A stretch of 64,000 bases of DNA from Caballeronia insecticola. GTDB lineage: Bacteria > Pseudomonadota > Gammaproteobacteria > Burkholderiales > Burkholderiaceae. The stretch is from contig NC_021294.1 in assembly GCF_000402035.1 (NCBI RefSeq), positions 868,001 to 932,000 of the forward strand, given 5' to 3'. The position numbers and the translations under genes were made by a program. The notes under the pieces are model-generated. The model was not told where the DNA came from, did not search any database, and saw only the letters and a program-made list of their open reading frames with translations. Positions 45,601 through 52,933 of the stretch are shown here, piece after piece. Within the stretch, counting starts at the first letter, position 1. Each line of letters starts with the position of its first letter.

Positions 45601-46407
45601 TGCCGTCGTGTTCAGCACGAGCGATGCGCGATGCTCCGCGCACAGGCGCTCGACCACTTCGCGGCTCACGCTTTCCTTGAGCGACGAGATCGCTATCGGC
45701 AACGGATTCATGCCGTGGGCTTCGAGCGCGTCGATGAACGCATCGAACACGGCCGTGTTGCCCGACTGCAAATGCGCGCGATAAAACAGGATCGCGACGA
45801 CGGGCGCGCCTTTCGTCCAGCGCGCCTGCCAGTCTTCGATGACGGCGATATCGCGTGCCGGATGATAAAGCGCGACCGCAGGCAACGGACTCGGCAGCCG
45901 AGGCTCGCGCCCGAAACCGAATGCACGATACGCGATTGCCCGCAGAAACTCCTCGGCATTGCGCGCGCCGCCTTCACGCAGATAGCGCGACAACTCGCGG
46001 CAGAACGCGGCATCTGCCGTGCTCTTGCCGATGAGGTTCGGGTCTTCGACGAGATCGCCCGAGAACATGGCAAGCAGTTGCCGTTCTTTCTTCGCGAGCG
46101 CGACGATCCGTTCGATGCCGTAAGGCCAGTACGATTCGCCGCCGAGGTGATCGACGATCACGACCTTCGCGTGACGCAGCACATCGTCGACATAGAAATC
46201 GACCGATGCGGGCTGGCGCAAAAACGATTGATTCGCGAGCCGCACTTCGGGAAAGCCCGCTTCCAGCCGCGGAAACACGCTCGCCAGCAGAGCGAGCGTG
46301 GTGTCGGCGGAACTGAGCACGACGATCGGCGCGCTCGTCTGATCGATGCGCATGACGCCCTGCGCGTCGTCGACGAAGCCTCCCGGTGTCGTGCGAAGCA
46401 GATGCAT
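42634..46407 (-). CDS. cobN: Cobaltochelatase large subunit CobN
   Basis: A 1257-residue CobN/BchH-family protein: VVIVDHLGGESYWPYGIERI near the N-terminus, ILFYRAHLQSGNTAVFDAFIDALEAHGMNPLPI, IVHVGKHGNLEWLPGKSVALS and IDGVKRHGYKGASELA near the C-terminus, all family blocks. It binds hydrogenobyrinate a,c-diamide and Co2+. It lies 4 nt after cobW and overlaps the ChlI-like gene, giving the operon cobW-cobN-chlI/D under a cobalamin riboswitch. Confidence 0.96.
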   Translation of the reverse strand: MHLLRTTPGGFVDDAQGVMRIDQTSAPIVVLSSADTTLALLASVFPRLEAGFPEVRLANQSFLRQPASVDFYVDDVLRHAKVVIVDHLGGESYWPYGIERIVALAKKERQLLAMFSGDLVEDPNLIGKSTADAAFCRELSRYLREGGARNAEEFLRAIAYRAFGFGREPRLPSPLPAVALYHPARDIAVIEDWQARWTKGAPVVAILFYRAHLQSGNTAVFDAFIDALEAHGMNPLPIAISSLKESVSREVVERLCAEHRASLVLNTTAFAAGVIGEDAAFEVAGDAPVLQVILSGGNRDDWQKDNHGLNSRDVAMHVALPEVDGRIITRAVSFKGLAYHCKHTQVDVVRYQADVERVRFVAELSRRWCKLRDTPNANKRIALVLANYPASEGRIGNGVGLDTPASAIGILSMLAREGYRTGEIPAHGDALIAALTQGVTNDPVVRDLRPALQSLSLEEYLDPYRTLPADARAALEQTWGAPEDDPTVRRGRFMIAGYRCGEVFIGIQPSRSRERNDYASYHDAELVPPHAYLAFYFWLRVRFQADAIVHVGKHGNLEWLPGKSVALSASCWPDAILGPMPHLYPFIVNDPGEGSQAKRRAQAVIIDHLMPPLTRAESYGPLQDLERQVDEYYEALMVDARRAKLLRKSILANIVENRLHEELGLDAPRDIVGEDALLTRADAYLCELKEAQIRDGLHVFGISPQGVQRRDTLLALGRFPVGDAQGANASLITAIARDLQLGDAFDPLDADWAAPWTGPRPHALQTIIDAPWRHHGDTRERLESFAMQLLSGDAAAPGAQASLVLQRLREDVLPRLDACGPQELLQLKRGLEGRFVPPGPSGSPSRGRPDVLPTGRNFYSVDTRALPTQAAWSLGVKSANALVERHVQDHGDFPRAIGLSVWGTATMRTGGDDIAQAFALIGVRPKWAAGSHRVTDFEILPISIFNRPRIDVTLRVSGFFRDAFANLMHLFDAAVQAVAALDDEPADVNPIRARILRERDEWIARGVDAKEARQRAGWRVFSTKPGAYGAGLQELIDAKQWQTDADLSAAYQSTGGYAYSQSGDGVEARASFGARLSTLDVVLHNQDNREHDLLDSNDYHQFQGGMIAAVRYLSGVQPQTYNADHSNPAAPRVRTLNEEIARVVRSRVVNPKWIDGVKRHGYKGASELAATVDYLFGYDATARVVSDHQYALVTDAYVNDADTREFIAQHNPHALQSICERLLEAMERGLWQNPAGYREQVGHHLLDVEQRIEGRQN

Positions 46408-46411
46408 CGCG

Positions 46412-47509
46412 TTACGCCTGCGCGGACGCGTTGGCGGGGACGCTTGCGAGCGCGGCTTCGAACGCGCGTTGTAGCGTGTCGCGTTCGAGGTCCTCGCCGA
46501 TCAGCACGAAGCGGCTTTGCGTCTGCGCTTCGCCCGCGTCCCAGCGGCGGTCGAAGTAACTGTCAAAGCGACGGCCGACGCCCTGCACGACGAGCCGCAT
46601 GGCAGCGCCCGGCAGCGCGGCGAACCCCTTCACGCGATAGATCGTGTGCTGCTCGACGAGCGCATGCAACGCCGCCAGCGCCTGCTCGCGCGATTCGACC
46701 TGCGCGTGCACGACGACGGAATCGAAGTCGTCATGATGATGATCGGCGTGACCTGCATCATCCGCCGAGCCGTGGTGATCGTGCCGCAAGTGGATCGTCT
46801 CTTCCGATGCCGATGCAAGCCCGAGCAGCGCATGCACGTCGAGCTTGCCCATTTGCGCGGGCACGATCTTTACCTCGGCCGGCACTTCGGGACGCACGAG
46901 CGCTTCGACTTTCCGTAGCGCATCCGCATCCATGAGATCGGTCTTGTTGACGATCACGAGATCCGCCGACGAAAGCTGATCTTCGAACAACTCGTGCAGC
47001 GGCGATTCGTGATCGAGATTCGGATCGGCGCGGCGCTGTGCATCGACTGCGACGGGATTCGCCGCGAACTGCCCGCTCGCGGCGGCGGGACCATCGACCA
47101 CGGTGACGACCGCATCGACCGTGAACGCGTTTTTGATCGACGGCCAGTTGAACGCCTGCACGAGCGGCTTGGGCAACGCGAGGCCCGAGGTCTCGATCAG
47201 CACGTGATCGATGCGTTCGCGGCGCTCGACGAGTTGCTCCATCACCGGATAAAACTCTTCCTGCACGGTGCAGCACAGGCAGCCGTTCGCAAGCTCGTAC
47301 AGATTGCGGTCTTGCGAGGCGGCTTCATCGTCGCAGCCGATGCCGCAGCCCTTCAGGATTTCCCCATCGATGCCGAGTTCGCCGAACTCGTTGACGATCA
47401 CCGCAATGCGCAAGCCGCGCGCATTGGACAGGATGTGCCGCATCAACGTGGTCTTGCCGCTGCCGAGAAAGCCGGTCACGACCGTGACGGGAATCTTGCG
47501 GGTTTGCAT
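46412..47509 (-). CDS. cobW: CobW GTPase, metal chaperone
   Basis: A 365-residue G3E-family GTPase. It has VTVVTGFLGSGKTTLMRHIL (P-loop, residues 8-20), the metal-binding GCLCC motif, NKTDL (G4), and a His/Asp-rich loop (HLRHDHHGSADD, HADHHHDDFD) in the middle. CobW is thought to deliver Co2+ to the chelatase. ATG 47509 is the start; an upstream extension to 47674 would read through the riboswitch. It is first in the chelatase operon. Confidence 0.95.
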   Translation of the reverse strand: MQTRKIPVTVVTGFLGSGKTTLMRHILSNARGLRIAVIVNEFGELGIDGEILKGCGIGCDDEAASQDRNLYELANGCLCCTVQEEFYPVMEQLVERRERIDHVLIETSGLALPKPLVQAFNWPSIKNAFTVDAVVTVVDGPAAASGQFAANPVAVDAQRRADPNLDHESPLHELFEDQLSSADLVIVNKTDLMDADALRKVEALVRPEVPAEVKIVPAQMGKLDVHALLGLASASEETIHLRHDHHGSADDAGHADHHHDDFDSVVVHAQVESREQALAALHALVEQHTIYRVKGFAALPGAAMRLVVQGVGRRFDSYFDRRWDAGEAQTQSRFVLIGEDLERDTLQRAFEAALASVPANASAQA

Positions 47510-47640
47510 CGTAGCTCCGTGGCTGTGGATGCGTGCGCTCCATACGCGCGATGCGAGTGCAACGCGGAACGACGGGAAAAAGTCGCGCACGGCTTGATGG
47601 ATCGTGGGTCGCACCGCATCCCCGCGGCAGCGAACCCGTC

Positions 47641-47830
47641 GCTTCGTCTGGCCGGTATCCGGGCTGACGATCACGCCGCTTCGCCTTCCCGCGCATTGCG
47701 CAGTGGCCTCGAAGCCGGTTTGCCGTGTGCCTGAATTTCATGCGCGCGGCGATCGCTTACCGTTGCGGGGGCAGCGCAGGTTGACGTTCGTTCGATCTCG
47801 CGACTCGAACGCGCCCTGCTTCCCGTTTAA
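47641..47830 (-). promoter_or_regulatory. Cobalamin riboswitch controlling cobW-cobN-chlI/D
   Basis: Minus-strand core: CGGGAAGCAGGGCGC (about 47829-47815), GCGCTGCCCCCGCAACGGTAAGCG, CCACTG, GCGGGAAGGCGAAG, and the B12 box GTCAGCCCGGATACCGGCC (47668-47650). All parts are in the right order; the outer limits are approximate. It ends about 130 nt before the cobW start, and I see no strong terminator in that gap. Confidence 0.92.
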
Positions 47831-47946
47831 CTGCGCGCGAGAGAATCCGCGCGCGAGCACCAAAACTGCGTGAAAGTCTAGGCCCGACGCGGGCGAGCGT
47901 CAACCGTGTGATATCGTTGGCCGCGCTTAAATGGGGCATTCATGCG

Positions 47947-48354
47947 ATGAAACTATGCGAACACGCCATGCGGCTTGCGGTCGGCATCGGCTGCAGGCGC
48001 GGTGCGAGCGCCGATGCCATCGAAAGCGCCGTGCGTCGCGCACTCGGCGCGCGTGCGTTCGGCGATATCGCATGTGTCGCGAGCATCGATGCTAAACGTG
48101 ACGAAGCCGGTTTGCTTGCCTTTTGCGCGCGATATCGTTTGCCTTTGCATTTCTTTAGCGCGGAAGAAATCGTTAAGGCGCCGGGCGGTGCGGTTTCACA
48201 TCGCGCGTCTAAGCAATTTAATGTCGATGGCGTATGCGAGCCCTGCGCGCTGCTTGCGGGTAACGCAGATACGCTGATCGTGCCAAAGACAATCGATGGC
48301 GGCGTAACGGTAGCAATTGCCATGATGCATGCGCCGCTTAAGAACGCGATATAA
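47947..48354 (+). CDS. cobE: CobE / CbiG C-terminal-domain protein
   Basis: A 135-residue protein matching the CobE_GbiG_C domain: RLAVGIGCRRGASADAIESAVRRAL, then ACVASIDAKRDEAGLLAFC (conserved Lys and Glu) and LPLHFFSAEEI. CobE is needed for the aerobic pathway, though its exact reaction is unsettled. ATG 47947 or 47968 is possible. It diverges from the riboswitch-cobW operon and converges on a small membrane gene, overlapping it by 17 nt. Confidence 0.9.
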   Translation: MKLCEHAMRLAVGIGCRRGASADAIESAVRRALGARAFGDIACVASIDAKRDEAGLLAFCARYRLPLHFFSAEEIVKAPGGAVSHRASKQFNVDGVCEPCALLAGNADTLIVPKTIDGGVTVAIAMMHAPLKNAI

Positions 48355-48490
48355 AAATTGCTTGAGCCGCGCTTCGTGCACGCGCCTTGACGACGAGCGG
48401 TTTAGCGACAAGCGGCTTGAATTTATCGCGGCATTGCCAGATGAGGATGGTAAGCGCGACGAGTTCCAGATATAAATAGATGGCGTTCAT
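48338..48490 (-). CDS. Small one-segment membrane protein (50 residues)
   Basis: ATG 48490 to TAA 48338 encodes 50 residues. MNAIYLYLELVALTILIWQC is a membrane-spanning N-terminus, followed by a basic tail (RDKFKPLVAKPLVVKARARS). CAGGAGTCAGGAA precedes the start. It overlaps the cobE 3' end by 17 nt. It is unlike any family I know. The same strand carries another tiny membrane gene 71 nt upstream. Confidence 0.6.
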   Translation of the reverse strand: MNAIYLYLELVALTILIWQCRDKFKPLVAKPLVVKARARSAAQAIFISRS

Positions 48491-48560
48491 TTCCTGACTC
48501 CTGCCGTTGTGTCATGGCGATATTTCCACGCGAGACTTAGATAAAAATGAGGCGCCGCCC

Positions 48561-48689
48561 TTAGCGGTGCAGACCCCTTTTGCCGCCATGTTCGCGCGGC
48601 GGCCGCATCGCCCAGAAACACGCGAGAAGCGCCACGTAGAACACGAGCACCGAAGCGCCAACGACGCTTGCAATCAAAACGCTGTCCAT
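48561..48689 (-). CDS. Small one-segment membrane protein (42 residues)
   Basis: ATG 48689 to TAA 48561 encodes 42 residues. MDSVLIASVVGASVLVFYVA is a membrane segment running on to ALLACFWAM, followed by a short basic tail (RPPREHGGKRGLHR). AGGGAGAAATCG is a good ribosome-binding site. It is upstream of and on the same strand as the 50-residue gene; the two may form a small operon. Family not recognised. Confidence 0.6.
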   Translation of the reverse strand: MDSVLIASVVGASVLVFYVALLACFWAMRPPREHGGKRGLHR

Positions 48690-48852
48690 CGATTTCTCCC
48701 TAAGCGATCTTTGTCGGAAGCTTTTCTGATGGAGACAGAATGCACGCCGTTTCTTAGCTGAGCGTTATTGAAACGCCATTGCGCGCTCGAACGGATGCGT
48801 CGCCTGATGTACGATACGGCCGTCTTTACGCCTCATTCCTACTGGAGATCAT

Positions 48853-49455
48853 GTGAAAACCGATACCGAATCGCATCTGCGCATGACCCAGCGCCGCAAG
48901 GAAGGCCACGAGAAAAAGCAGGCAGCGGCGGATCGCGAGAAAGGCCTCTTGATCGTGAACACCGGCAACGGCAAAGGCAAGACCACGGCCGCGTTCGGCA
49001 TGGCCGTGCGCGTGCTCGGTCACGGCATGAAGCTCGGCGTCGTGCAGTTCATCAAGGGCGCGTTGCATACGTCCGAGCGCGATTTTCTCGGCGCAATCGC
49101 GCAATGCGATTTCGTCACGATGGGCGACGGCTACACCTGGAACACGCAGGATCGCGAAGCCGACATGGCGACCGCGCGACGCGGCTGGAACGAAGCGCGC
49201 CGCATGATCGAAAGCGGCGACTATCAGATGGTCGTGCTCGACGAACTGAACGCGGTGCTCAAATACGAATATCTGCCGCTCGATGAAGTGCTCGAAGTCC
49301 TGAAAGCGCGGCCGTCCATGTTGCATGTCGTCGTGACCGGACGCCACGCGCCCGACGCGCTCGTCGAACTTGCCGATCTCGTCACCGAGATGCGGCTCGT
49401 GAAGCATCCGTATCGCGAGCAAGGCGTGAAAGCGCAACGCGGCGTCGAGTTCTGA
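48853..49455 (+). CDS. cobO: Cob(I)yrinic acid a,c-diamide adenosyltransferase
   Basis: A 200-residue CobO/BtuR: LLIVNTGNGKGKTTAAFGMAVRVLGHG (P-loop), VVQFIKGA, TWNTQDREAD and VVLDELNAVLKYEYL. It adds the adenosyl group to cobalt(I) corrinoids. It starts at GTG 48853 with GGAGA upstream; the ATG overlapping it (48851) is out of frame. It is followed 5 nt later by cobB. Confidence 0.95.
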   Translation: MKTDTESHLRMTQRRKEGHEKKQAAADREKGLLIVNTGNGKGKTTAAFGMAVRVLGHGMKLGVVQFIKGALHTSERDFLGAIAQCDFVTMGDGYTWNTQDREADMATARRGWNEARRMIESGDYQMVVLDELNAVLKYEYLPLDEVLEVLKARPSMLHVVVTGRHAPDALVELADLVTEMRLVKHPYREQGVKAQRGVEF

Positions 49456-49460
49456 ACGCG

Positions 49461-50759
49461 ATGCCTGCCTGCCCTGCTCTGTTCATCGGCGCGAGCGCGT
49501 CGCACCAAGGCAAGACCACGGTCACGGCCGCGCTGGCACGCCATCATGCGCGCCGTGGCCTGAAAGTGCGCGTCTTCAAGACCGGACCCGATTTTCTCGA
49601 TCCCATGATCCTCGAGCGCGCATGCGGCGCGCCGGTCTATTCGCTGCATCTCTCGATGGTCGGTCTCGACGCATGCCGCGCGTTGCTCGCGCAGGCTGCC
49701 CGCGAAGCCGACCTGATCCTCATCGAAGGCGTGATGGGTCTCTTCGACGGCACGCCCAGCAGCGCCGATCTCGCCGCCGCGTTCAAGGTGCCCGTGCTCG
49801 CGGTGATCGGCGCGCACGGCATGGCGCAGACCTTCGGCGCGATTGCGTTCGGACTCGCGCGCTATCGTGACGATGTGCCGTTTCATGGTGTGCTCGCGAA
49901 TCGCGTGGCGTCGGCGCGTCATGCGCAGATGTTGTCCGAGGCTATTCCACACGGGCTGCGCTATTGCGGCCACGTGTCGAACGCGGACGATATCGCGCTG
50001 CCGGAACGGCATCTCGGGCTCACGCAGCCCGCCGAGATCGAAGGTCTCGACGCGCGCCTCGATCGCGCCGCCGACGCAATCGCGCAAACCACGCTCGCCG
50101 ATCTTCCGCCTTCCGTTCATTTCGACGATGCAACGTTGCCCGCGCCGCCGCGTCTGCTCGAAGGAATGCATATCGCGATGGCGCGCGACGCCGCGTTTTC
50201 GTTCGTCTATCCGGCGAACGTCGACTTGCTCATGGCGATGGGCGCGACGATCAGCACCTTCTCGCCGCTCGCCGACGAGCCCGCACCCCGCGATGCACAC
50301 GCGCTCTATCTTCCCGGCGGCTATCCGGAACTGCATGCGGCAACGCTTGCCGCGAATGCGCGCACGCGTGCATCGATAGCGGAGCATGTCGCGCGTGGGA
50401 ATACGGTCGTCGCGGAATGCGGCGGCATGCTCTATCTTGTCGAGACGCTCACGGATGTCGAAGGCGAGAAGCACGCCATGCTCGGCGTTCTGCCCGGCGA
50501 CGCCGCGATGCAGCGCCGTCTGTCGCGCCTCGCGATGCAGCGTGTCGACACGACGCACGGCACAATGATGGGCCATACGTTCCACTATTCGACGCTCGCT
50601 ACGCCGATGCAGCCCGTCCTTCACGCATCGCACGCAACAACCGGCACGACTGGCGAAGCGCTCTATCGGCACGGGCCGGTGACGGCCACTTACATGCACG
50701 CTTACTGGCCGTCGAATCCGGCCGCAGCCGCCGCGCTCTTTCGCGGCGAATTGCTATGA
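49461..50759 (+). CDS. cobB: Cobyrinate/hydrogenobyrinate a,c-diamide synthase
   Basis: A 432-residue CobB/CbiA amidotransferase. It has an ATP-binding N-terminus (GASASHQGKTTVTAALARHHARRG) and LIEGVMGLFDG in the synthetase domain. The C-terminal glutaminase domain has LYLPGGYPELHA, the nucleophile Cys in VAECGGMLYL, and YMHAYW. It amidates the a and c carboxylates using glutamine and ATP. Its stop overlaps the DUF1289 start by ATGA. Confidence 0.95.
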   Translation: MPACPALFIGASASHQGKTTVTAALARHHARRGLKVRVFKTGPDFLDPMILERACGAPVYSLHLSMVGLDACRALLAQAAREADLILIEGVMGLFDGTPSSADLAAAFKVPVLAVIGAHGMAQTFGAIAFGLARYRDDVPFHGVLANRVASARHAQMLSEAIPHGLRYCGHVSNADDIALPERHLGLTQPAEIEGLDARLDRAADAIAQTTLADLPPSVHFDDATLPAPPRLLEGMHIAMARDAAFSFVYPANVDLLMAMGATISTFSPLADEPAPRDAHALYLPGGYPELHAATLAANARTRASIAEHVARGNTVVAECGGMLYLVETLTDVEGEKHAMLGVLPGDAAMQRRLSRLAMQRVDTTHGTMMGHTFHYSTLATPMQPVLHASHATTGTTGEALYRHGPVTATYMHAYWPSNPAAAAALFRGELL

Positions 50760-51028
50760 CGACCACACAAGACCTTCAGCAAGACAAAGAGACGCCGCTC
50801 GATCTCGCCTTCACGATCGAGCGCGCCAAGACTCAGGAACCCATCGGCTCGCCCTGCACGAACGTGTGCAAGCTCGACCCGGACAGCGGACTGTGCCGGG
50901 GCTGCTATCGAAGCCGTGAGGAAATCAAGACCTTCCGGTCGTTGGACGATGCCGCGAAACGCGCGCTCTTCGACGAATTGCTCGCGCGGCGTGCGGCGAA
51001 TGCAGCAAGCGCAAAGCCACGCCTCTGA
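50756..51028 (+). CDS. DUF1289 small cysteine-rich protein
   Basis: A 90-residue protein. The DUF1289 core SPCTNVCKLDPDSGLCRGCYRSREEI has four cysteines (C-x3-C-x8-C-x2-C) suited to metal or Fe-S binding. It is coupled to cobB by a 4-nt overlap, so it is cotranscribed with cobalamin genes. The function of the family is unknown. Confidence 0.88.
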   Translation: MTTTQDLQQDKETPLDLAFTIERAKTQEPIGSPCTNVCKLDPDSGLCRGCYRSREEIKTFRSLDDAAKRALFDELLARRAANAASAKPRL

Positions 51029-51043
51029 AAAAGCGGCTCTCTA

Positions 51044-51844
51044 TCAAGCCGCAGCCATTCGCCTCACCGCAGGCCGTTCCAGTTCACGCGCGGCGAGTGC
51101 GCCGAACACGAGGCCGAGCGTCGTCCAGATCAGCGCCTGAATGCCGATCGCGGCCAGCCGGAAATTCCACAGCAGCGAAGCCGAGAAACCGTCGGGCACT
51201 TCGTCGATGCGCGGCAATGCGACCTGCGCCACCGCCACCACGACGACATACGCGAGCCCGGCGATGAGCGTCGCATTCCAGTTGCCGTGCCGCGCCTGCA
51301 GGCGTCGCTGCAAACGCACGGCGAGCACCGCGGCCACGATCGAAATCGCCACCATGCCGAAGAACAGCGCGGTACGCGGCCCGATGGTCTCGGCATTGCC
51401 GACCGCCGGCGGATTCGGCGGGTACTTGAGAAACGGCACGATGGCCGCGCTCACGAAGCCGAACAACGCCAGTAGCGCCGACGTACCGCGCGCATGCAAC
51501 GCGCCGAGCCGTCCGTAAGCAAATGCGAACACCAGCGAAAAAAGACCGCCCAGCGCGGTGCCGAATACGGCGACGCCCGTCAGCAGGCCGAGACCGGCTT
51601 GCGTATCGCGGGAGACGAGTTCTTCGTCGCCATGATCGTGCGCATCGTGCGATGTTGCCGCGCTGGCATCGGCGTGTGCGTGCGCATCCGCGTGCTCATG
51701 TGCGCCTGCGGCATGCTCATGCTGTTCCTCGAACGCAATCGCGCGAGCCACGGAGGGTTCGCCGAACGTGCGCGCAAAACCGAAGCCGATCAGGCCCGCG
51801 ACGAGTCCCGCGATCATGCCGCGTATCAACAAGCTGCGAATCAT
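51044..51844 (-). CDS. cbtA: CbtA cobalt transporter subunit
   Basis: A 266-residue membrane protein with about 6-7 segments, starting IRSLLIRGMIAGLVAGLIGFGFARTFGEP. A long His/Asp-rich loop (about 40-75: EEQHEHAAGAHEHADAH, HDAHDHGDEE) probably binds Co2+. CbtA is the predicted core of a B12-regulated cobalt uptake system. It follows cbtB by 9 nt. Confidence 0.93.
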   Translation of the reverse strand: MIRSLLIRGMIAGLVAGLIGFGFARTFGEPSVARAIAFEEQHEHAAGAHEHADAHAHADASAATSHDAHDHGDEELVSRDTQAGLGLLTGVAVFGTALGGLFSLVFAFAYGRLGALHARGTSALLALFGFVSAAIVPFLKYPPNPPAVGNAETIGPRTALFFGMVAISIVAAVLAVRLQRRLQARHGNWNATLIAGLAYVVVVAVAQVALPRIDEVPDGFSASLLWNFRLAAIGIQALIWTTLGLVFGALAARELERPAVRRMAAA

Positions 51845-51853
51845 GTTGCGTCC

Positions 51854-52087
51854 TCAGTGGCACGGAAAGCCGAGCAGATGCCGGCCGTCGTGAACGAATT
51901 CGTGGACGTACATGCCCGAGATGATCGACGTCGCACCCTGCTCCGCGCCGACGAAATAGATCGCGATCAGCAGAATGAGGCCGATGAAGACGGCCCACGG
52001 CAACACTTCGCGCACCGGAATGGGCACGGGTGCGTCGAGCGACGGGGAAACCGGCGATGAGAAGACCGGCGCGTTGGAAGCATTCAT
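51854..52087 (-). CDS. cbtB: CbtB cobalt transporter subunit
   Basis: A 77-residue protein with one membrane segment (PWAVFIGLILLIAIYFVGAEQGATS) and a C-terminal YVHEFVHDGRHLLGFPCH. This His-rich ending is the CbtB hallmark. It is preceded by a cobalamin riboswitch and followed by cbtA. ATG 52087 has CTGGAGAACC upstream. Confidence 0.92.
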   Translation of the reverse strand: MNASNAPVFSSPVSPSLDAPVPIPVREVLPWAVFIGLILLIAIYFVGAEQGATSIISGMYVHEFVHDGRHLLGFPCH

Positions 52088-52127
52088 GGTGGTTCTCCAG
52101 GGAAAAGCGCGTCCCGATTGACGAAGA

Positions 52128-52231
52128 GCTTGCAGCGGGGTCTGACTCGCGGCGTCTCGCTCCTCGGCTGACGAACCGCTCACAGTGGCGCGACCGTGCC
52201 GGGCTTGCACCGGCTTCCTCGCACTGCAAGC
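52128..52231 (-). promoter_or_regulatory. Compact variant cobalamin riboswitch controlling cbtBA
   Basis: An 8-bp closing helix GCTTGCAG/CTGCAAGC (52231-52224 with 52135-52128) encloses AGGAAGCCGGTGCAAG, CCCGGCACGGTCGCGCCACTGTGA, and a B12-box variant AGTCAGACCCC. The middle matches the conserved cobalamin core, but the left arm is shorter than in the other two riboswitches and the box ends in CAGACCC instead of GGAGACC. It ends 40 nt before the cbtB start. Confidence 0.88.
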
Positions 52232-52291
52232 TTGCCATTCTATGATGATTGCCGGCAAAGTAAAACGATCTCGACCGCGCCATCGATTCCA

Positions 52292-52852
52292 TTGAAACTC
52301 ATTCTGCTGTGCCACGCCGCCACGCGCGCGATGAAAACCGGCCACTTTCCCACCGGCGACGAGCCCGCGGAAAGCCACGCGCCCGCGCCCTTTCACGCCG
52401 ACGACACGGCGCGCGTGATCGCGAGCCCCGCCCGCGTCGCGCGCGAAACGGCAGCGCGTATTGCTCGGTCGTTCGAGATCGATCCCGCGTTCGACGATAT
52501 CGACTATGGGCGCTGGCGCGGACATTCGGTCCGCACGGTCGGCGAGAGCGAGCCGGACAATATCGCTGCGTGGCTGCGAGATCCGCACGCGCGGCCGCAC
52601 GGCGGCGAAAGCATCGCGATGCTTGCTGCGCGCGTGATCGACCGCATGGCGCGTATCGAATGCGACGAGTCGTGCGGGCGCTGCATCGTCGTCACGCATG
52701 CGATCGTCGTGAAAGCGGCCGTGGCGCATGCGCTCGGCCAGCCGCTGTCGTCGATTCATGCGATGGACTTCGCGCCAATGTCATCGACGGTGCTTTCGCG
52801 GCAATCCCGCACCGACGCGTGGGCGCTCAACGCACCGTGTAAGCCCGCCTGA
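52292..52852 (+). CDS. Histidine phosphatase-superfamily protein, CobC-like, with altered catalytic motif
   Basis: About 186 residues from TTG 52292; ATG 52331 lies after the catalytic region and would remove it. The start LKLILLCHAATRAMKTGHFP is where family members have RHG; here it is CHA, so the usual Arg is Cys while the His remains. DYGRWRGH and VTHAIVVKA supply the downstream conserved parts. It diverges from cbtBA. By position it may stand in for CobC (alpha-ribazole phosphatase), but the changed motif leaves activity doubtful. Confidence 0.75.
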   Translation: MKLILLCHAATRAMKTGHFPTGDEPAESHAPAPFHADDTARVIASPARVARETAARIARSFEIDPAFDDIDYGRWRGHSVRTVGESEPDNIAAWLRDPHARPHGGESIAMLAARVIDRMARIECDESCGRCIVVTHAIVVKAAVAHALGQPLSSIHAMDFAPMSSTVLSRQSRTDAWALNAPCKPA

Positions 52853-52933
52853 ACTTAGAAGCGTTCGAACCGCTCCAAGCATGCAGCGCAACCGATGCGC
52901 AAACTTGCTTGCACTTCCATTCAGGAGACTCAC

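Noticed and set aside
48507..48761. Plus-strand 84-codon frame between cobE and cobO
   Set aside because: No ribosome-binding site and no hydrophobic or family character; the minus-strand small frames have better start signals.
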